Origin: Halorhabdus salina
GTDB taxonomy: Archaea; Halobacteriota; Halobacteria; Halobacteriales; Haloarculaceae
DNA length: 64,000 bases
NCBI RefSeq assembly: GCF_013839425.1
Contig: NZ_JACDNP010000002.1
Coordinates: 61,443 to 125,442 of the forward strand
Direction: 5' to 3'
The first letter of the stretch is position 1, and each line of letters begins with the position of its first letter. The position numbers and the translations under genes were made by a program. This document shows, piece by piece, positions 36,523 to 45,704 of this stretch. The notes beneath the pieces were generated by a model that ran no database searches, was not told the origin of the DNA, and saw only the letters and a program-made list of their open reading frames with translations.

Positions 36523-37704
36523 ATGGGAGAACTCGAGATACAGAATCTCACGAAGGTGTTTCAGGATGACGGCGGTGATATCATTGCTGTCGATGACCTC
36601 GATATCGAGATCAAGGACGGGGAGTTGATCGTTCTGGTCGGTCCGTCAGGATGCGGAAAGTCGACGACGCTTCGTTGCGTTGGAGGCCTGGAGTCACCGA
36701 CAGATGGCGATATCGTTCTCGATGGGACAGCAGTGACGGATCAGAAGCCCAAAAAGCGAGATATGGCGATGGTGTTCCAGAGCTACGCACTGTATCCTCA
36801 TATGACCTCTCGCGAGAACATGGAGTTCGGGCTGAAGATGGCGACTGACCTGCCGAAAGACGAGATCCGCTCGCGAGTTGAGGACACGGCCGAGATGCTA
36901 GGCATCCCCGAACTGCTCGAAAAGAAGCCGGAGGAACTCTCCGGGGGGCAACAACAGCGCGTGGCACTGGGGCGGGCGATCGTTCGTGAACCCGAGGTGT
37001 TCCTGATGGACGAACCCCTTTCGAACCTGGACGCGAAACTCCGCACGGAGATGCGAACTGAACTCCAGAAACTTCAGCAGGACCTCGGAGTGACAACCCT
37101 GTACGTGACCCACGATCAGACCGAAGCGATGACCATGTCCGATCGGATCGTCGTGCTCAACGACGGCGAACTTCAGCAGATCGGGACGCCGCTCGAATGC
37201 TACCACGAACCCGAAAACAAGTTCGTGGCCGGCTTCATCGGATCCCCGAGCATGAACTTCTTCGATGTCGAACTGGACACGTCAGGTGACGGTCCCACTC
37301 TCGTCCACGAGGGCTTCAAATACGACCTCCAGGAAGAAGTGTATGCAGACATTAAGGGTCATGGCGAGCGATTCACACTCGGTATCCGGCCGGAGGACAT
37401 CAAACTGGCCACTGCCGACGAACACAATGCAGTCACGACGACAGTCGAGGTGACCGAACCGCTCGGGGAGGTCACGTACGTCTACCTCGAAATTGCTGAT
37501 CAACAGTATACGGCTACACTCGAGGGGGACATGGTTATCGAGACTGGGCGCACGCTAACAATCCGGTTCCCGAAGGATCGTATCCACGTCTTCGATGCAG
37601 AGACCGGTGAGGCGCTCCGGAATCGTTCCCGTCCTGACGACGAGGACATCGAATCGCTAACCGGCCTCCAAAGCGCCGATAGCGCCCAAGCCAGTGTTGA
37701 GTGA
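36523..37704 (+). CDS. Sugar ABC transporter ATP-binding protein (MsmK/UgpC-like)
   Basis: This 393-residue ATPase of the carbohydrate CUT1 class has Walker A (GPSGCGKSTTLR), a Q-loop (VFQSYALYPHM), a signature (LSGGQQQRVALGRAI), Walker B (VFLMDEPLSNLD) and an H-loop (YVTHDQTEAM). A regulatory OB-fold domain follows residue 240 (LGIRPEDIKLAT). GGTATAAG about 26 nt before the ATG serves as promoter. It is divergent from the GH27 gene and precedes the binding protein and permeases, so it should power galactoside uptake. Confidence 0.9.
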   Translation: MGELEIQNLTKVFQDDGGDIIAVDDLDIEIKDGELIVLVGPSGCGKSTTLRCVGGLESPTDGDIVLDGTAVTDQKPKKRDMAMVFQSYALYPHMTSRENMEFGLKMATDLPKDEIRSRVEDTAEMLGIPELLEKKPEELSGGQQQRVALGRAIVREPEVFLMDEPLSNLDAKLRTEMRTELQKLQQDLGVTTLYVTHDQTEAMTMSDRIVVLNDGELQQIGTPLECYHEPENKFVAGFIGSPSMNFFDVELDTSGDGPTLVHEGFKYDLQEEVYADIKGHGERFTLGIRPEDIKLATADEHNAVTTTVEVTEPLGEVTYVYLEIADQQYTATLEGDMVIETGRTLTIRFPKDRIHVFDAETGEALRNRSRPDDEDIESLTGLQSADSAQASVE

Positions 37705-37889
37705 GGACTGTCATTTATTTTGTATATTACCCCTCCAATCTAGTGGCGCTTCGACGGTAATTCAGTCTAATTGTGCCGAGAAAATGACACTGAAAGAGTG
37801 ACTAGCTTAGTAGTAGATGTCGGGTGGAAGTTCACCAAAGCGAAAAATTATAAATAGTTGGGGTTCTATGATCAGCGTAGAGGTTGACA

Positions 37890-39314
37890 ATGTCTGATCC
37901 GAACACCAGCATTCACAGTAGACGGTCGCTCCTCAAACTGATGGGCGTCGGAGCCGCTGCGGGCCTTGCCGGCTGTGGGGGCGGCGACACTGAAACTGAA
38001 AATGAGACGGACGACAACACCGGTGGAGATACGGACGACAACACCGAGGAAAGCACCGATACCGAAGACGATACCGGTGGCGGTGGCAAAAAGGCGCTGC
38101 TATGGGAGTACGGCTTTCCGAATACGGAGGGCGCGAAACCGGTCTGGCGAAACGAATTCGAAGAGAACTACCGCGAGCGTGCAGGTCAGGGCATCAAGAT
38201 CAGCCGATACGCGTACGAGGATCTCCGACAGAAGTTCCTCACGGGCGCAACGACCGGCGCGCCTGACGCGATCGAAGGGACGCTCAGTCACCTGTCGGAG
38301 TACATCGCTGCGGGTCACGTCGAACCGATCGGCGATTACGCCAAGTCACTCGAGCATTTTGATGGGTACATCGACAGCACTATCGATGCGATGACCCACA
38401 AGGGGAAACTATACGGGTTACCCTATGAAGGCAACGCCAGGGCGTCTTTCGTCCGGCAGGATATCCTCGATGAACTCGGTCAGGATATCCCGGAGTCGGC
38501 TGAGGCGTTCCACGAGATCGGCCGGATGGTCAACGACGAGTACGACGACGTCACTGGCTTCCACAACTGCACGAAAGACGGCAGCGTCCGAGCGTTCCAG
38601 GAGTGGATGACGCACGTCTACCAGCACACCGATCAACTGTACGTTCCTGACGGCGACAACTTCGCGCTCAACATTGATGCCGATGCGCTGGGGCAGGTTT
38701 TCGACAACTGGTACTACCAGATCTACGCGGCTGACAACCCCGTCGGCAATCCGGACGACCTGGGTACTGGCTGGCAGACGAACGATCCGGGCTACATCAA
38801 CGGGAACTACGCGTTCATCGAGAGTGGCTCCTGGATGCGCAACTGGACGAGCGGTGAGAACATCCAAAACACTGACTCTGCCAAAGATATACTCAACAAC
38901 AAGACCCAGATCGCCCATCCGCCACACGGTGAGGGTGCATCGAAGGGGACATTCCTCGAGGTCAAGCCAGTTATGGCCAACTCCCATTCCAGTCAGATCG
39001 AGAAGGCAAAGATGGCCGTCGCGGCCTACTCTTCTCCGGAGACGCTCAGCGAGGGGATGGCCCAAGACCCCGAAGCGTCGGGGAAGGCAATGACGCCGGT
39101 CCACGAGGATGTGGAATCGACGATCGAATCCGAAAACTGGGAACCACTTACCGACGTCTTCACGACCGGTCGGGCGCTCGCGAAGGCGACCTGGGGGCCG
39201 GTTCGTCAAGAGTTCTACACGCACATGCAGGAAGTCGCCTACGGGCGAACTGACCCATACAAGGCTGGCGAACAGTTCCACTCGGCTCTCAAGAACCTCG
39301 GAAGCGAAATATAA
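37890..39314 (+). CDS. Sugar ABC transporter substrate-binding lipoprotein
   Basis: This family 1 solute-binding protein has about 474 residues. The Tat-type signal SRRSLLKLMG leads to a lipobox (LAGC), then a long Asp/Glu/Thr-rich linker typical of haloarchaeal lipoproteins. The mature part contains SAFEEL-like features, LPYEGNARASFVRQDILDEL and NYAFIESGSWMRNW. ATG at 37890 follows GAGGTTG, a possible ribosome site; a TTG two codons earlier is less likely. A TATA element (TTATAAAT) is about 35-40 nt upstream, separate from the ATPase gene. Confidence 0.88.
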   Translation: MSDPNTSIHSRRSLLKLMGVGAAAGLAGCGGGDTETENETDDNTGGDTDDNTEESTDTEDDTGGGGKKALLWEYGFPNTEGAKPVWRNEFEENYRERAGQGIKISRYAYEDLRQKFLTGATTGAPDAIEGTLSHLSEYIAAGHVEPIGDYAKSLEHFDGYIDSTIDAMTHKGKLYGLPYEGNARASFVRQDILDELGQDIPESAEAFHEIGRMVNDEYDDVTGFHNCTKDGSVRAFQEWMTHVYQHTDQLYVPDGDNFALNIDADALGQVFDNWYYQIYAADNPVGNPDDLGTGWQTNDPGYINGNYAFIESGSWMRNWTSGENIQNTDSAKDILNNKTQIAHPPHGEGASKGTFLEVKPVMANSHSSQIEKAKMAVAAYSSPETLSEGMAQDPEASGKAMTPVHEDVESTIESENWEPLTDVFTTGRALAKATWGPVRQEFYTHMQEVAYGRTDPYKAGEQFHSALKNLGSEI

Positions 39315-39324
39315 CGTCTTTCAC

Positions 39325-40239
39325 ATGGCAACGCAGACAGAATCGAGATTTAGCCGATACAGGGAGGTGTTTTTGTCGTTTCTATCCGACACGTGGATCG
39401 GGTACGCTTTCGTTATTCCGGCGACGATCATCCTCGCTGTGATTATCGGCTACCCCACGCTTCGTGGGCTATACTTGGCGTTTTTTGAAGTATCGTTGCT
39501 TAACCCAGAGCAGATGAATTTCGTCGGTCTGGAGAACTTCGCCGCGTTAGCCAGTGATCCCATATTTAAGCAAGCGCTGTGGCATACAGTCTTGTTGACT
39601 GCGCTGGCTGTGTCTCTCCAGTACTTGTTGGGGCTTGGTCTCGCGCTGGCCCTGAAAGAGAAGGTCCCTGGAGCGGGGATATTCCGGAGTCTCTCGATGG
39701 TGACCTGGGTGATGCCGGTCATCGTGATGGTCATCATCTTCCGATTTATGGTCCAGAACGGGTTCGGCCCGATCAATATCCTCCTCGATTCTCTCGGGAT
39801 GCCCACGACGTACTGGTTCGGCGAACCAGGTGTTGCGTTTCCGCTGATCATTGTGATGCACATCTGGCGGAACGTCCCGTTCTATGCGATTTCGTTGCTT
39901 GCAGCGATGCAATCTATCCCGAAAGAGCAATACGAGGCCGCACGTCTGGACAGTGCCGGGCCACTCCAACGGTTCCGGCACATTACGTTGCCCCAGATAT
40001 CCTACGTGTCGATGATCATGATAGTTCTCCACGTCACGTTCACGTTCAAGAACTTCGACATCGTCTACCTCTCGACCGGCGGCGGCCCACTGGGGAATAC
40101 AGAGGTGTTGGCGACGTACGTCTACAAGCAAGCCTTCGAACAATACGCTCTCGGCATGGGTGCTAGCATCGGGGTCGTCATGTTGATCCTCATGCTCGCA
40201 TTCACCGTCATCTACGTGAAACTGGAGGAGGTCGACTAA
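39325..40239 (+). CDS. Sugar ABC transporter permease (MalF-type)
   Basis: This 304-residue inner-membrane permease has six hydrophobic segments and an EAA loop (SIPKEQYEAARLDSAGPLQRFRHITLP). It starts with WIGYAFVIPATIILAVIIGYP, typical of CUT1 permeases. The ATG is ten bases after the binding-protein stop. It forms a heterodimer with the next gene product. Confidence 0.9.
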   Translation: MATQTESRFSRYREVFLSFLSDTWIGYAFVIPATIILAVIIGYPTLRGLYLAFFEVSLLNPEQMNFVGLENFAALASDPIFKQALWHTVLLTALAVSLQYLLGLGLALALKEKVPGAGIFRSLSMVTWVMPVIVMVIIFRFMVQNGFGPINILLDSLGMPTTYWFGEPGVAFPLIIVMHIWRNVPFYAISLLAAMQSIPKEQYEAARLDSAGPLQRFRHITLPQISYVSMIMIVLHVTFTFKNFDIVYLSTGGGPLGNTEVLATYVYKQAFEQYALGMGASIGVVMLILMLAFTVIYVKLEEVD

Positions 40240-40240
40240 C

Positions 40241-41137
40241 ATGGCAACTAACACTGACCCGGAGAGTCGAAACATTGCCCAACGCATCGACGCGTGGTTA
40301 GACGACGATATGTCGCCACGTCGTGCCCTCGTAGTGTATCTCGTGTTAGGGCTGTACTTTGCGTTCCTCCTGCTACCGGTCGTCTACATGGTCTTGGTCT
40401 CGTTCACCAGCCAGGAGTTCCTCTTCTCGTCAGAGTTACTCCCCTCGCTCGGCGATCTAACGTTGTACAATTACGAGGCAGTTCTCTCACGCGGAGATTT
40501 CCGAACGTACTTCGTGAACTCAATGATCGTCGCCACTTCGACGACGCTACTGGTGTTGACTGTCGGGATCTTGGCTGGGTACTCGATGAGTCGCTTCGAA
40601 TATCCAGGACGCGGCGCGTTACTGTATGCGTTCCTCTCGACGCAGATGCTCCCGCTTGTTCTCATTCTGATCCCGTTCTATCTCCTGATGAACTCGTTGA
40701 ATCTCGTCGATTCGCTATTCGGGATCATCATCGCACACGCTGTGATCGGTATCCCACTCGGTACGTGGTTGCTGAAGGGATACATCGACGATATCCCCGA
40801 GTCGCTTGACGAGGCCGCGAAGATGGACGGCTGTTCGCATCTGAGTATCCTCCGACGGGTTATCGTTCCACTGGCGATGCCGGGAATCGCCGTTTCAGGC
40901 TTTTACACGTTCATCCTGTCGTGGAACGATTACCTGCTGGTGTCGATGCTCTCCCAGACGGCCGCGACCCGGACGCTCCCGTTCGGGCTGCAGCTGTTCC
41001 AGGCACAGAACACTGTCGCGTGGAACCTGTTGATCGCCGCAGCGGTGATCACGATGGCCCCCGTGATTCTGCTGTTTGCCGTCGCCCAGCGATGGGTTGT
41101 CGAGGGGCTAGCCAGTGGCGGCATGAAGGGTAACTAA
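40241..41137 (+). CDS. Sugar ABC transporter permease (MalG-type)
   Basis: This is the 298-residue partner permease. The EAA loop is DIPESLDEAAKMDGCSHLSILRRVIVPL, and the C-terminus (WVVEGLASGGMKGN) matches MalG-type proteins. It starts one base after the previous stop, so the two are co-translated. It completes an importer likely to carry galacto-oligosaccharides to the cytoplasmic galactosidases. Confidence 0.9.
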   Translation: MATNTDPESRNIAQRIDAWLDDDMSPRRALVVYLVLGLYFAFLLLPVVYMVLVSFTSQEFLFSSELLPSLGDLTLYNYEAVLSRGDFRTYFVNSMIVATSTTLLVLTVGILAGYSMSRFEYPGRGALLYAFLSTQMLPLVLILIPFYLLMNSLNLVDSLFGIIIAHAVIGIPLGTWLLKGYIDDIPESLDEAAKMDGCSHLSILRRVIVPLAMPGIAVSGFYTFILSWNDYLLVSMLSQTAATRTLPFGLQLFQAQNTVAWNLLIAAAVITMAPVILLFAVAQRWVVEGLASGGMKGN

Positions 41138-41164
41138 CCCCCTTCGCATCTGGCAGAAACTCTT

Positions 41165-41600
41165 TTCGCACTGGCCTGAATTGCGTCGACACACGCGAGA
41201 AGATCGAAAATGGCGACATTGAAGGCGCAAGCTGGGGCGCACACGAGACGGGTTCTACGGGTACACGGTGGTTCTCGTGGTCGATACAGCGAGTGAATTG
41301 CCGGTCAGTATCTTGATTGACCGTTATCCGTCGAGAATGTCGACGATCGCATCGCAAGTCGTCTCGACGTTCCACTCGGTAGCGAAGGTCGCGAATACGG
41401 TCAGTAACTCGAGGCGCTGGTCGGACCGCCAACCCGTGAGCGATCGACGGCAGTTGCGACCGCGACCGCTCGAATGCGTCCATCTGCATCTGTTGGAAGG
41501 GAGAGAATTTTCCCGCTGGTACGTCGGTCCGTGGCGGGATCGACCCTTTCGATGGTTGCACGAGGGGGACGGCGTCGGTCGCGTTGTTAACCGCTCCACA
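41165..41600 (+). pseudogene. Degenerate transposase fragment
   Basis: The plus strand contains SWGAHETG then, after a one-base shift, FYGYTVVLVVDTASELPVSIL and STIASQVVSTF. This is the central region of a DDE transposase of a haloarchaeal IS. The reading frame is broken and neither end is intact. It fills most of the 467-bp gap between the permease and the epimerase genes. Confidence 0.5.
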
Positions 41601-41604
41601 ACCG

Positions 41605-42552
41605 TCAGCTCAAATGGGGTTCGTTTTCGGCACCCTCGAGGATTTCGCGGACACCCTGGCGGATGGCCTCATCGCTGGAAACTGACGGTTCCCAGCCGAG
41701 CGCGGCGAGTTTCTCGATCGAGAGCCGCATTTTGGGCACGTCGCCCTCCCAGCCGCGGTCGCCGCCAGTGTACTCGTAGTCGGGGTCGACGCCCATCTCG
41801 TCGCTGACGATGTCGGCGATGCGATTGACTGAGGTCGTCGTGCGCGTGCCGAGGTTGTAGGTATTGACCGGCTGCTGGGCGTGTTCGACGACGTAGCACA
41901 TGGCGTCGATGCAGTCCTCAAGGGTCATGTATGACTTCTCCTGGCGACCGTTGCCCCGGATGGTCAAGGTTTCGGGGTCCTGGTCGAGTTTGTAGATGAA
42001 GTCGGGGACGACGCCGGCTCCATAGCGTGGCCCGACGATGTTCGCGAAGCGGTAGTTCCAGACCGTAAAGTCGTGGCTGTGGGCGTACACCGACAGCAAG
42101 GCTTCCTCTGAGAGTTTGGCCGCGCCGTATTCGCTGATGGGTTCCAGCGGGGCGTAGTCCTCCGGTGTGGGCCGCGGTGCTTCCCCGTACACGGTCGACG
42201 AGGAGGTGAAGGCAATCGAATCGACATCTACCTCGTTCATCCGTTCGAGCAGGTTGTACGTCATTTCGCCGTTGGTTTCGAACTGCTCGCGGGGTTTGTC
42301 GGCGTTGACGTACTTGTCCGCGGCGAGATGAAAGACGACGTCCGTCTCGGCGTCGATCGCCTCGGTGACGACGCTCTCGTCGGCGAGATCGCCTTCGATG
42401 AACGTTGCGTCGTCCGGGACCGTTTCCCGGAGGCCGTTCGAGAGGTCGTCGACGACGACGACGTCGTTGTCCTCAACGAGTCGGTGGGCCAGTGCGGACC
42501 CGATCAGACCGGCACCACCAGTTACCAGAATTCGCTTGTCTGTCAACTCCAT
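41605..42552 (-). CDS. galE: NAD-dependent sugar epimerase (probable UDP-glucose 4-epimerase)
   Basis: This is a 315-residue extended short-chain dehydrogenase. The NAD motif is TGGAGLIG (11-18), the catalytic pair is Tyr142 and Lys146 in EYGAAK with SSSTVYGEAP before it, and sugar-binding features include NIVGPRYGAGVV. With GalK and GalT nearby it would return UDP-galactose to UDP-glucose in the Leloir pathway, but the family also includes other nucleotide-sugar epimerases. A 3' fragment of a paralogue lies at 48.1 kb. Confidence 0.8.
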   Translation of the reverse strand: MELTDKRILVTGGAGLIGSALAHRLVEDNDVVVVDDLSNGLRETVPDDATFIEGDLADESVVTEAIDAETDVVFHLAADKYVNADKPREQFETNGEMTYNLLERMNEVDVDSIAFTSSSTVYGEAPRPTPEDYAPLEPISEYGAAKLSEEALLSVYAHSHDFTVWNYRFANIVGPRYGAGVVPDFIYKLDQDPETLTIRGNGRQEKSYMTLEDCIDAMCYVVEHAQQPVNTYNLGTRTTTSVNRIADIVSDEMGVDPDYEYTGGDRGWEGDVPKMRLSIEKLAALGWEPSVSSDEAIRQGVREILEGAENEPHLS

Positions 42553-43089
42553 ATTTATCTATGACACGTTCGCTATCAAAACAGTTCCGGTAACGTCGTC
42601 AGTCGACGTTCGTCATCGTGACTATGTACCGTCGTCGTCCAGGGGCCTGACTTCTACCGGATGTCGTATTGTGAGGAAAAACTTCGGTGACCGCGGCCTC
42701 CGCCGAGACAAGTGTGGACTAGGGTGGTGTGTATTGGGGGACAGGGGCTCGGCTTTGCCGACAGTCACGTGATGATAGTATATCTTTACTTTTGTATATT
42801 ATAGTATAATAAATAAAATTGATATATCTTGCCGGCCGCCCGGCAGCTGTCTGTCTCTGCTCCCTTTTGGGTCGCTTTTAAACGGTGTCGGGCCTTTCGA
42901 GGGCGATCTCTGTACTCGAACCGGTGAAATATCGGGCGTTCTCGTCGAATAGCGCGGCTCAGTACCTCACTCAGCAACTGAGTACCTCACAAAGGTTCGG
43001 TACTGAGTAACCGCAACCGCGAATAGCACCTGCCTCTCACAACCCTTGTCCGTTGAGAAGCCTGCTTGTTGAAGTGTGACCAAACACTA
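42553..43089. other. Gene-free, partly A/T-rich stretch
   Basis: No intact gene is visible. An A/T-rich block (42775-42830) follows the epimerase promoter. At 42962-42995 the 10-mer AGTACCTCAC occurs twice within inverted CTCAG/CTGAG sequences. On the minus strand near 42890-42960 a short open stretch (FDENARYFTGSSTEIALERPDTV) ends in a stop and may be the tail of a lost gene; I do not recognise it. Confidence 0.5.
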
Positions 43090-43099
43090 TTGACTACCT

Positions 43100-43119
43100 C
43101 CACGGCCTGAAGGCCGTGG
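43100..43119. repeat. TnpB-element right-end hairpin
   Basis: Arms CCACGGCCT / AGGCCGTGG with a GA loop lie just downstream of the TnpB relic on the minus strand, flanked by GGGATT on that strand. This is the classic right end of haloarchaeal IS1341/IS605-type elements, the region from which TnpB guide RNA is made. Confidence 0.65.
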
Positions 43120-43150
43120 AATCCCGAGTGGTGGGAAATTCGGTTTCACG

Positions 43151-43620
43151 TTACCCGGCGGATGATCGCGATTGGAATCCGCAAGTCCGGCTGATGACGT
43201 ATGGCTGGGCCAAGCAGCCGTTACCACTATCCCCCAACGGGGGAGTCATGGGTAACGCCAACTGCCTGATGTTATCCGCACCGTTCACGTCCGCGTTCGC
43301 TATCATACCACACAGACCACACATCCAGAGACCGCGCTCCACGCGGTCGTCGCCATCCTCGTGTCCTCACCGACTGTACCGACGCGACGTTCCACGCTCG
43401 TCTCGGACTTCCACTTCGATGCCGCGTTCGCGGGCCTTGTAGTCGCTGAGGTTGGTGAGCCGCTTGTACGGCCAGTTACCGAGGCGCTTGTTGCCGTGCC
43501 TGCCCCAGTCCTGCTCGTTCACCCCCTCCAAGTCACCAGTGACCAGCGTTCCCACGTCGTGTTCGACACACCGCTCCACGATGTCTTTCGACAGGAAGTG
43601 GTCGGTGCGTGGCCGGCATC
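43151..43620 (-). pseudogene. TnpB (IS1341/IS605 OrfB) C-terminal relic
   Basis: The minus strand encodes the last 150 or so codons of TnpB: TDHFLSKDIVERCVEHDVGTL, GNWPYKRLTNLSDYKARERG, then the zinc-ribbon end RVERGLWMCGLCGMIANADVNGADNIRQ. One stop codon (43367-43369) replaces the second cysteine of the first zinc pair; both sides stay in one frame. The 5' part is gone, cut at about the promoter of the beta-galactosidase gene. Confidence 0.8.
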
Positions 43621-43645
43621 CCTCTCGTTACTTTGCGTCGACAAA

Positions 43646-43656
43646 ACATTTTACCT
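43646..43656 (+). promoter_or_regulatory. TATA box of the beta-galactosidase gene
   Basis: ATTTTACCTG is about 28 nt before the ATG at 43680. It lies right beside the broken end of the TnpB relic. Confidence 0.5.
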
Positions 43657-43679
43657 GCTGGCACAAATCTGCTTTGAGT

Positions 43680-45674
43680 ATGTCAGTCGGTGTCTGTTAT
43701 TTCCCCGAACACTGGCCGCGCCAGCGCTGGGAGCGAGACGTCGAACAGATGGCCGAAGCGGGCCTAAAGTACGTCCGCTTGGCCGAGTTCTCCTGGGGAC
43801 GCCTCGAACCCGAGCGCGAGCAGTTCGATTTCGAGTGGCTCGACGAGGCGATCGAGTTGATTGGCGACCACGGGATGGAAGTCATCCTCTGTACGCCGAC
43901 TGCGACGCCGCCGAAATGGCTCGTCGACGAGCGTCCCGAGATCCTGCAAAAAGACCCCGACGGTACCGTTCGGGAGTTCGGTAGCCGTCGCCACTACTGT
44001 TTCAATTCGCCGGCCTACCGCGAGGAAACCGAGCGGATCGTCACCCGGATGGCCGAACGCTACGCCGACAACCCGTACGTCGCGGGTTGGCAGACCGACA
44101 ACGAGTACGGCTGTCACGAGACCGTCCGGTGTTACTGTGACGATTGCTCGAATGCGTTCAGCGAGTGGCTCGCCGACAGCCACGACGACGTTGAGACGCT
44201 CAACGAGGCCTGGGGGACGACCTTCTGGAGCCAGCAGTACCCCGATTTCGAGGCGGTCGAACCGCCGGGACCGACGCCAGCCGAACACCACCCCTCTCGG
44301 CTGCTCGCGTACTACCGATTCGCCAGCGACAGCGTCGTCGAGTACAATCGCCTGCAGACGGAGATACTCAGAGAGGTCAACGACGACTGGGTCGTAACGC
44401 ACAACTTCATGGGTCATTTCGACACGCTAGACGCCTATGACGTGTCCAAGGACCTCGACCTCGTCTCGTGGGACTCCTATCCGACGGGGTTCGTTCAGGA
44501 TCGCCGCGAGTCCGAGGCAACCGTTGAAGAGTTGCTGGCGGGCGATCCGGACCAGGTCGGGCTCAACCATGACATCTACCGGGGTGCGCTTGATCGCCCC
44601 TTCTGGGTGATGGAACAGCAACCGGGCGACGTCAACTGGCCGCCACACGCCCCCCAGCCCGCCGACGGCGCGATGCGACTGTGGGCCCACCATGCGGTCG
44701 CCCACGGCGGCGATGCTGTCCTCTACTTCCGGTGGCGACGCTGCCGGCAAGGCCAGGAACAGTATCACGCGGGTCTTCGCAAGCAGGACGGTTCACCCGA
44801 TCGCGGCTACGCGGACGCGAGCAACGCCGCCGAAGAACTGTTCGATCTCGATCCCGTCGACGCTCCGGTCGCGTTGCTCCACAGCTACGAGAACCTCTGG
44901 GCTACGAACATTCAACCACACGCGCCGGATTTCGACTACTGGACGCACGCGGGCACCTACTACCGGGCGCTACGCCGTCGTGGCGTCCAGGTCGACGTCG
45001 TCCCGCCGGAACGCGACCTAGATGAGTACGCTGCCGTCGTCGGGCCCGCGCTGTATCTCCTCGACAACGCGCTGGCCGCCAGGTTAGAAGCGTACGTCGA
45101 AGACGGCGGTCAGCTCCTGATTGGCGCTCGAAGTGGCGAGAAGGATACTTACAACAAGCTGCCGGACACCCTGCAGCCGGGACCGCTCACCGACCTCGTC
45201 TGCGCGACTGTCGCCCAACATGAGAGCCTGCCCGAGCAGGTACCAACGCGGGTCAGCTACGACGGCGAGGAATACGAGTATCGAACCTGGGCTGAGTGGC
45301 TCGATCCCGACGACGCGACGGTCCGGGGGCGATACGCGGCCGGCCAGGGTGACGGACAGCCGGCTGTCGTCGACGCCGAGCGCGGTCGGGGACGCGTCAC
45401 GTACTGCGGCGTCTGGCCCGGCCGAAACCTGGCGGACGAACTCGCGGGTAATCTCCTCGATCGAGCCGGTGTCACGACCCACGCGCCGCTCCCTGACGGT
45501 GTACGAGTCGCCGAACGAGACGGACACGTCTGGGTGACGAACTTCACTGCTTCGCCGGTGTCGGTCGACGCGCCGGCCGACGCCGCCTGGATTATCGGCA
45601 ATGAGACGGTCGAAGCGTACGACGTGGGTGTCCTCGAAGGCACGCTCGAAGACGTGGCTGTGACGCGAACGTAA
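43680..45674 (+). CDS. bgaH: GH42 beta-galactosidase
   Basis: This 664-residue cytoplasmic enzyme hydrolyses beta-galactosides. It begins MSVGVCYFPEHWPRQRWERD. The acid/base is Glu142 in QTDNEYGCH and the nucleophile Glu312 in FWVMEQQPGDVNW. Four cysteines (107, 151, 153, 156) fit the GH42 zinc site. A trimerisation domain and a C-terminal beta domain follow. The open frame extends upstream through the TnpB relic, but the TATA box and homology fix the start at 43680. It converges with galK and supplies galactose to it. Confidence 0.93.
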   Translation: MSVGVCYFPEHWPRQRWERDVEQMAEAGLKYVRLAEFSWGRLEPEREQFDFEWLDEAIELIGDHGMEVILCTPTATPPKWLVDERPEILQKDPDGTVREFGSRRHYCFNSPAYREETERIVTRMAERYADNPYVAGWQTDNEYGCHETVRCYCDDCSNAFSEWLADSHDDVETLNEAWGTTFWSQQYPDFEAVEPPGPTPAEHHPSRLLAYYRFASDSVVEYNRLQTEILREVNDDWVVTHNFMGHFDTLDAYDVSKDLDLVSWDSYPTGFVQDRRESEATVEELLAGDPDQVGLNHDIYRGALDRPFWVMEQQPGDVNWPPHAPQPADGAMRLWAHHAVAHGGDAVLYFRWRRCRQGQEQYHAGLRKQDGSPDRGYADASNAAEELFDLDPVDAPVALLHSYENLWATNIQPHAPDFDYWTHAGTYYRALRRRGVQVDVVPPERDLDEYAAVVGPALYLLDNALAARLEAYVEDGGQLLIGARSGEKDTYNKLPDTLQPGPLTDLVCATVAQHESLPEQVPTRVSYDGEEYEYRTWAEWLDPDDATVRGRYAAGQGDGQPAVVDAERGRGRVTYCGVWPGRNLADELAGNLLDRAGVTTHAPLPDGVRVAERDGHVWVTNFTASPVSVDAPADAAWIIGNETVEAYDVGVLEGTLEDVAVTRT

Positions 45675-45704
45675 GTGAAGCGGACGGCGACACAGCCACG
45701 TTCG

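Noticed and set aside
42786..42977. 63-codon minus-strand frame in the A/T-rich gap
   Set aside because: It runs through pure A/T sequence, has no promoter, and a neighbouring frame reads more like a protein tail.
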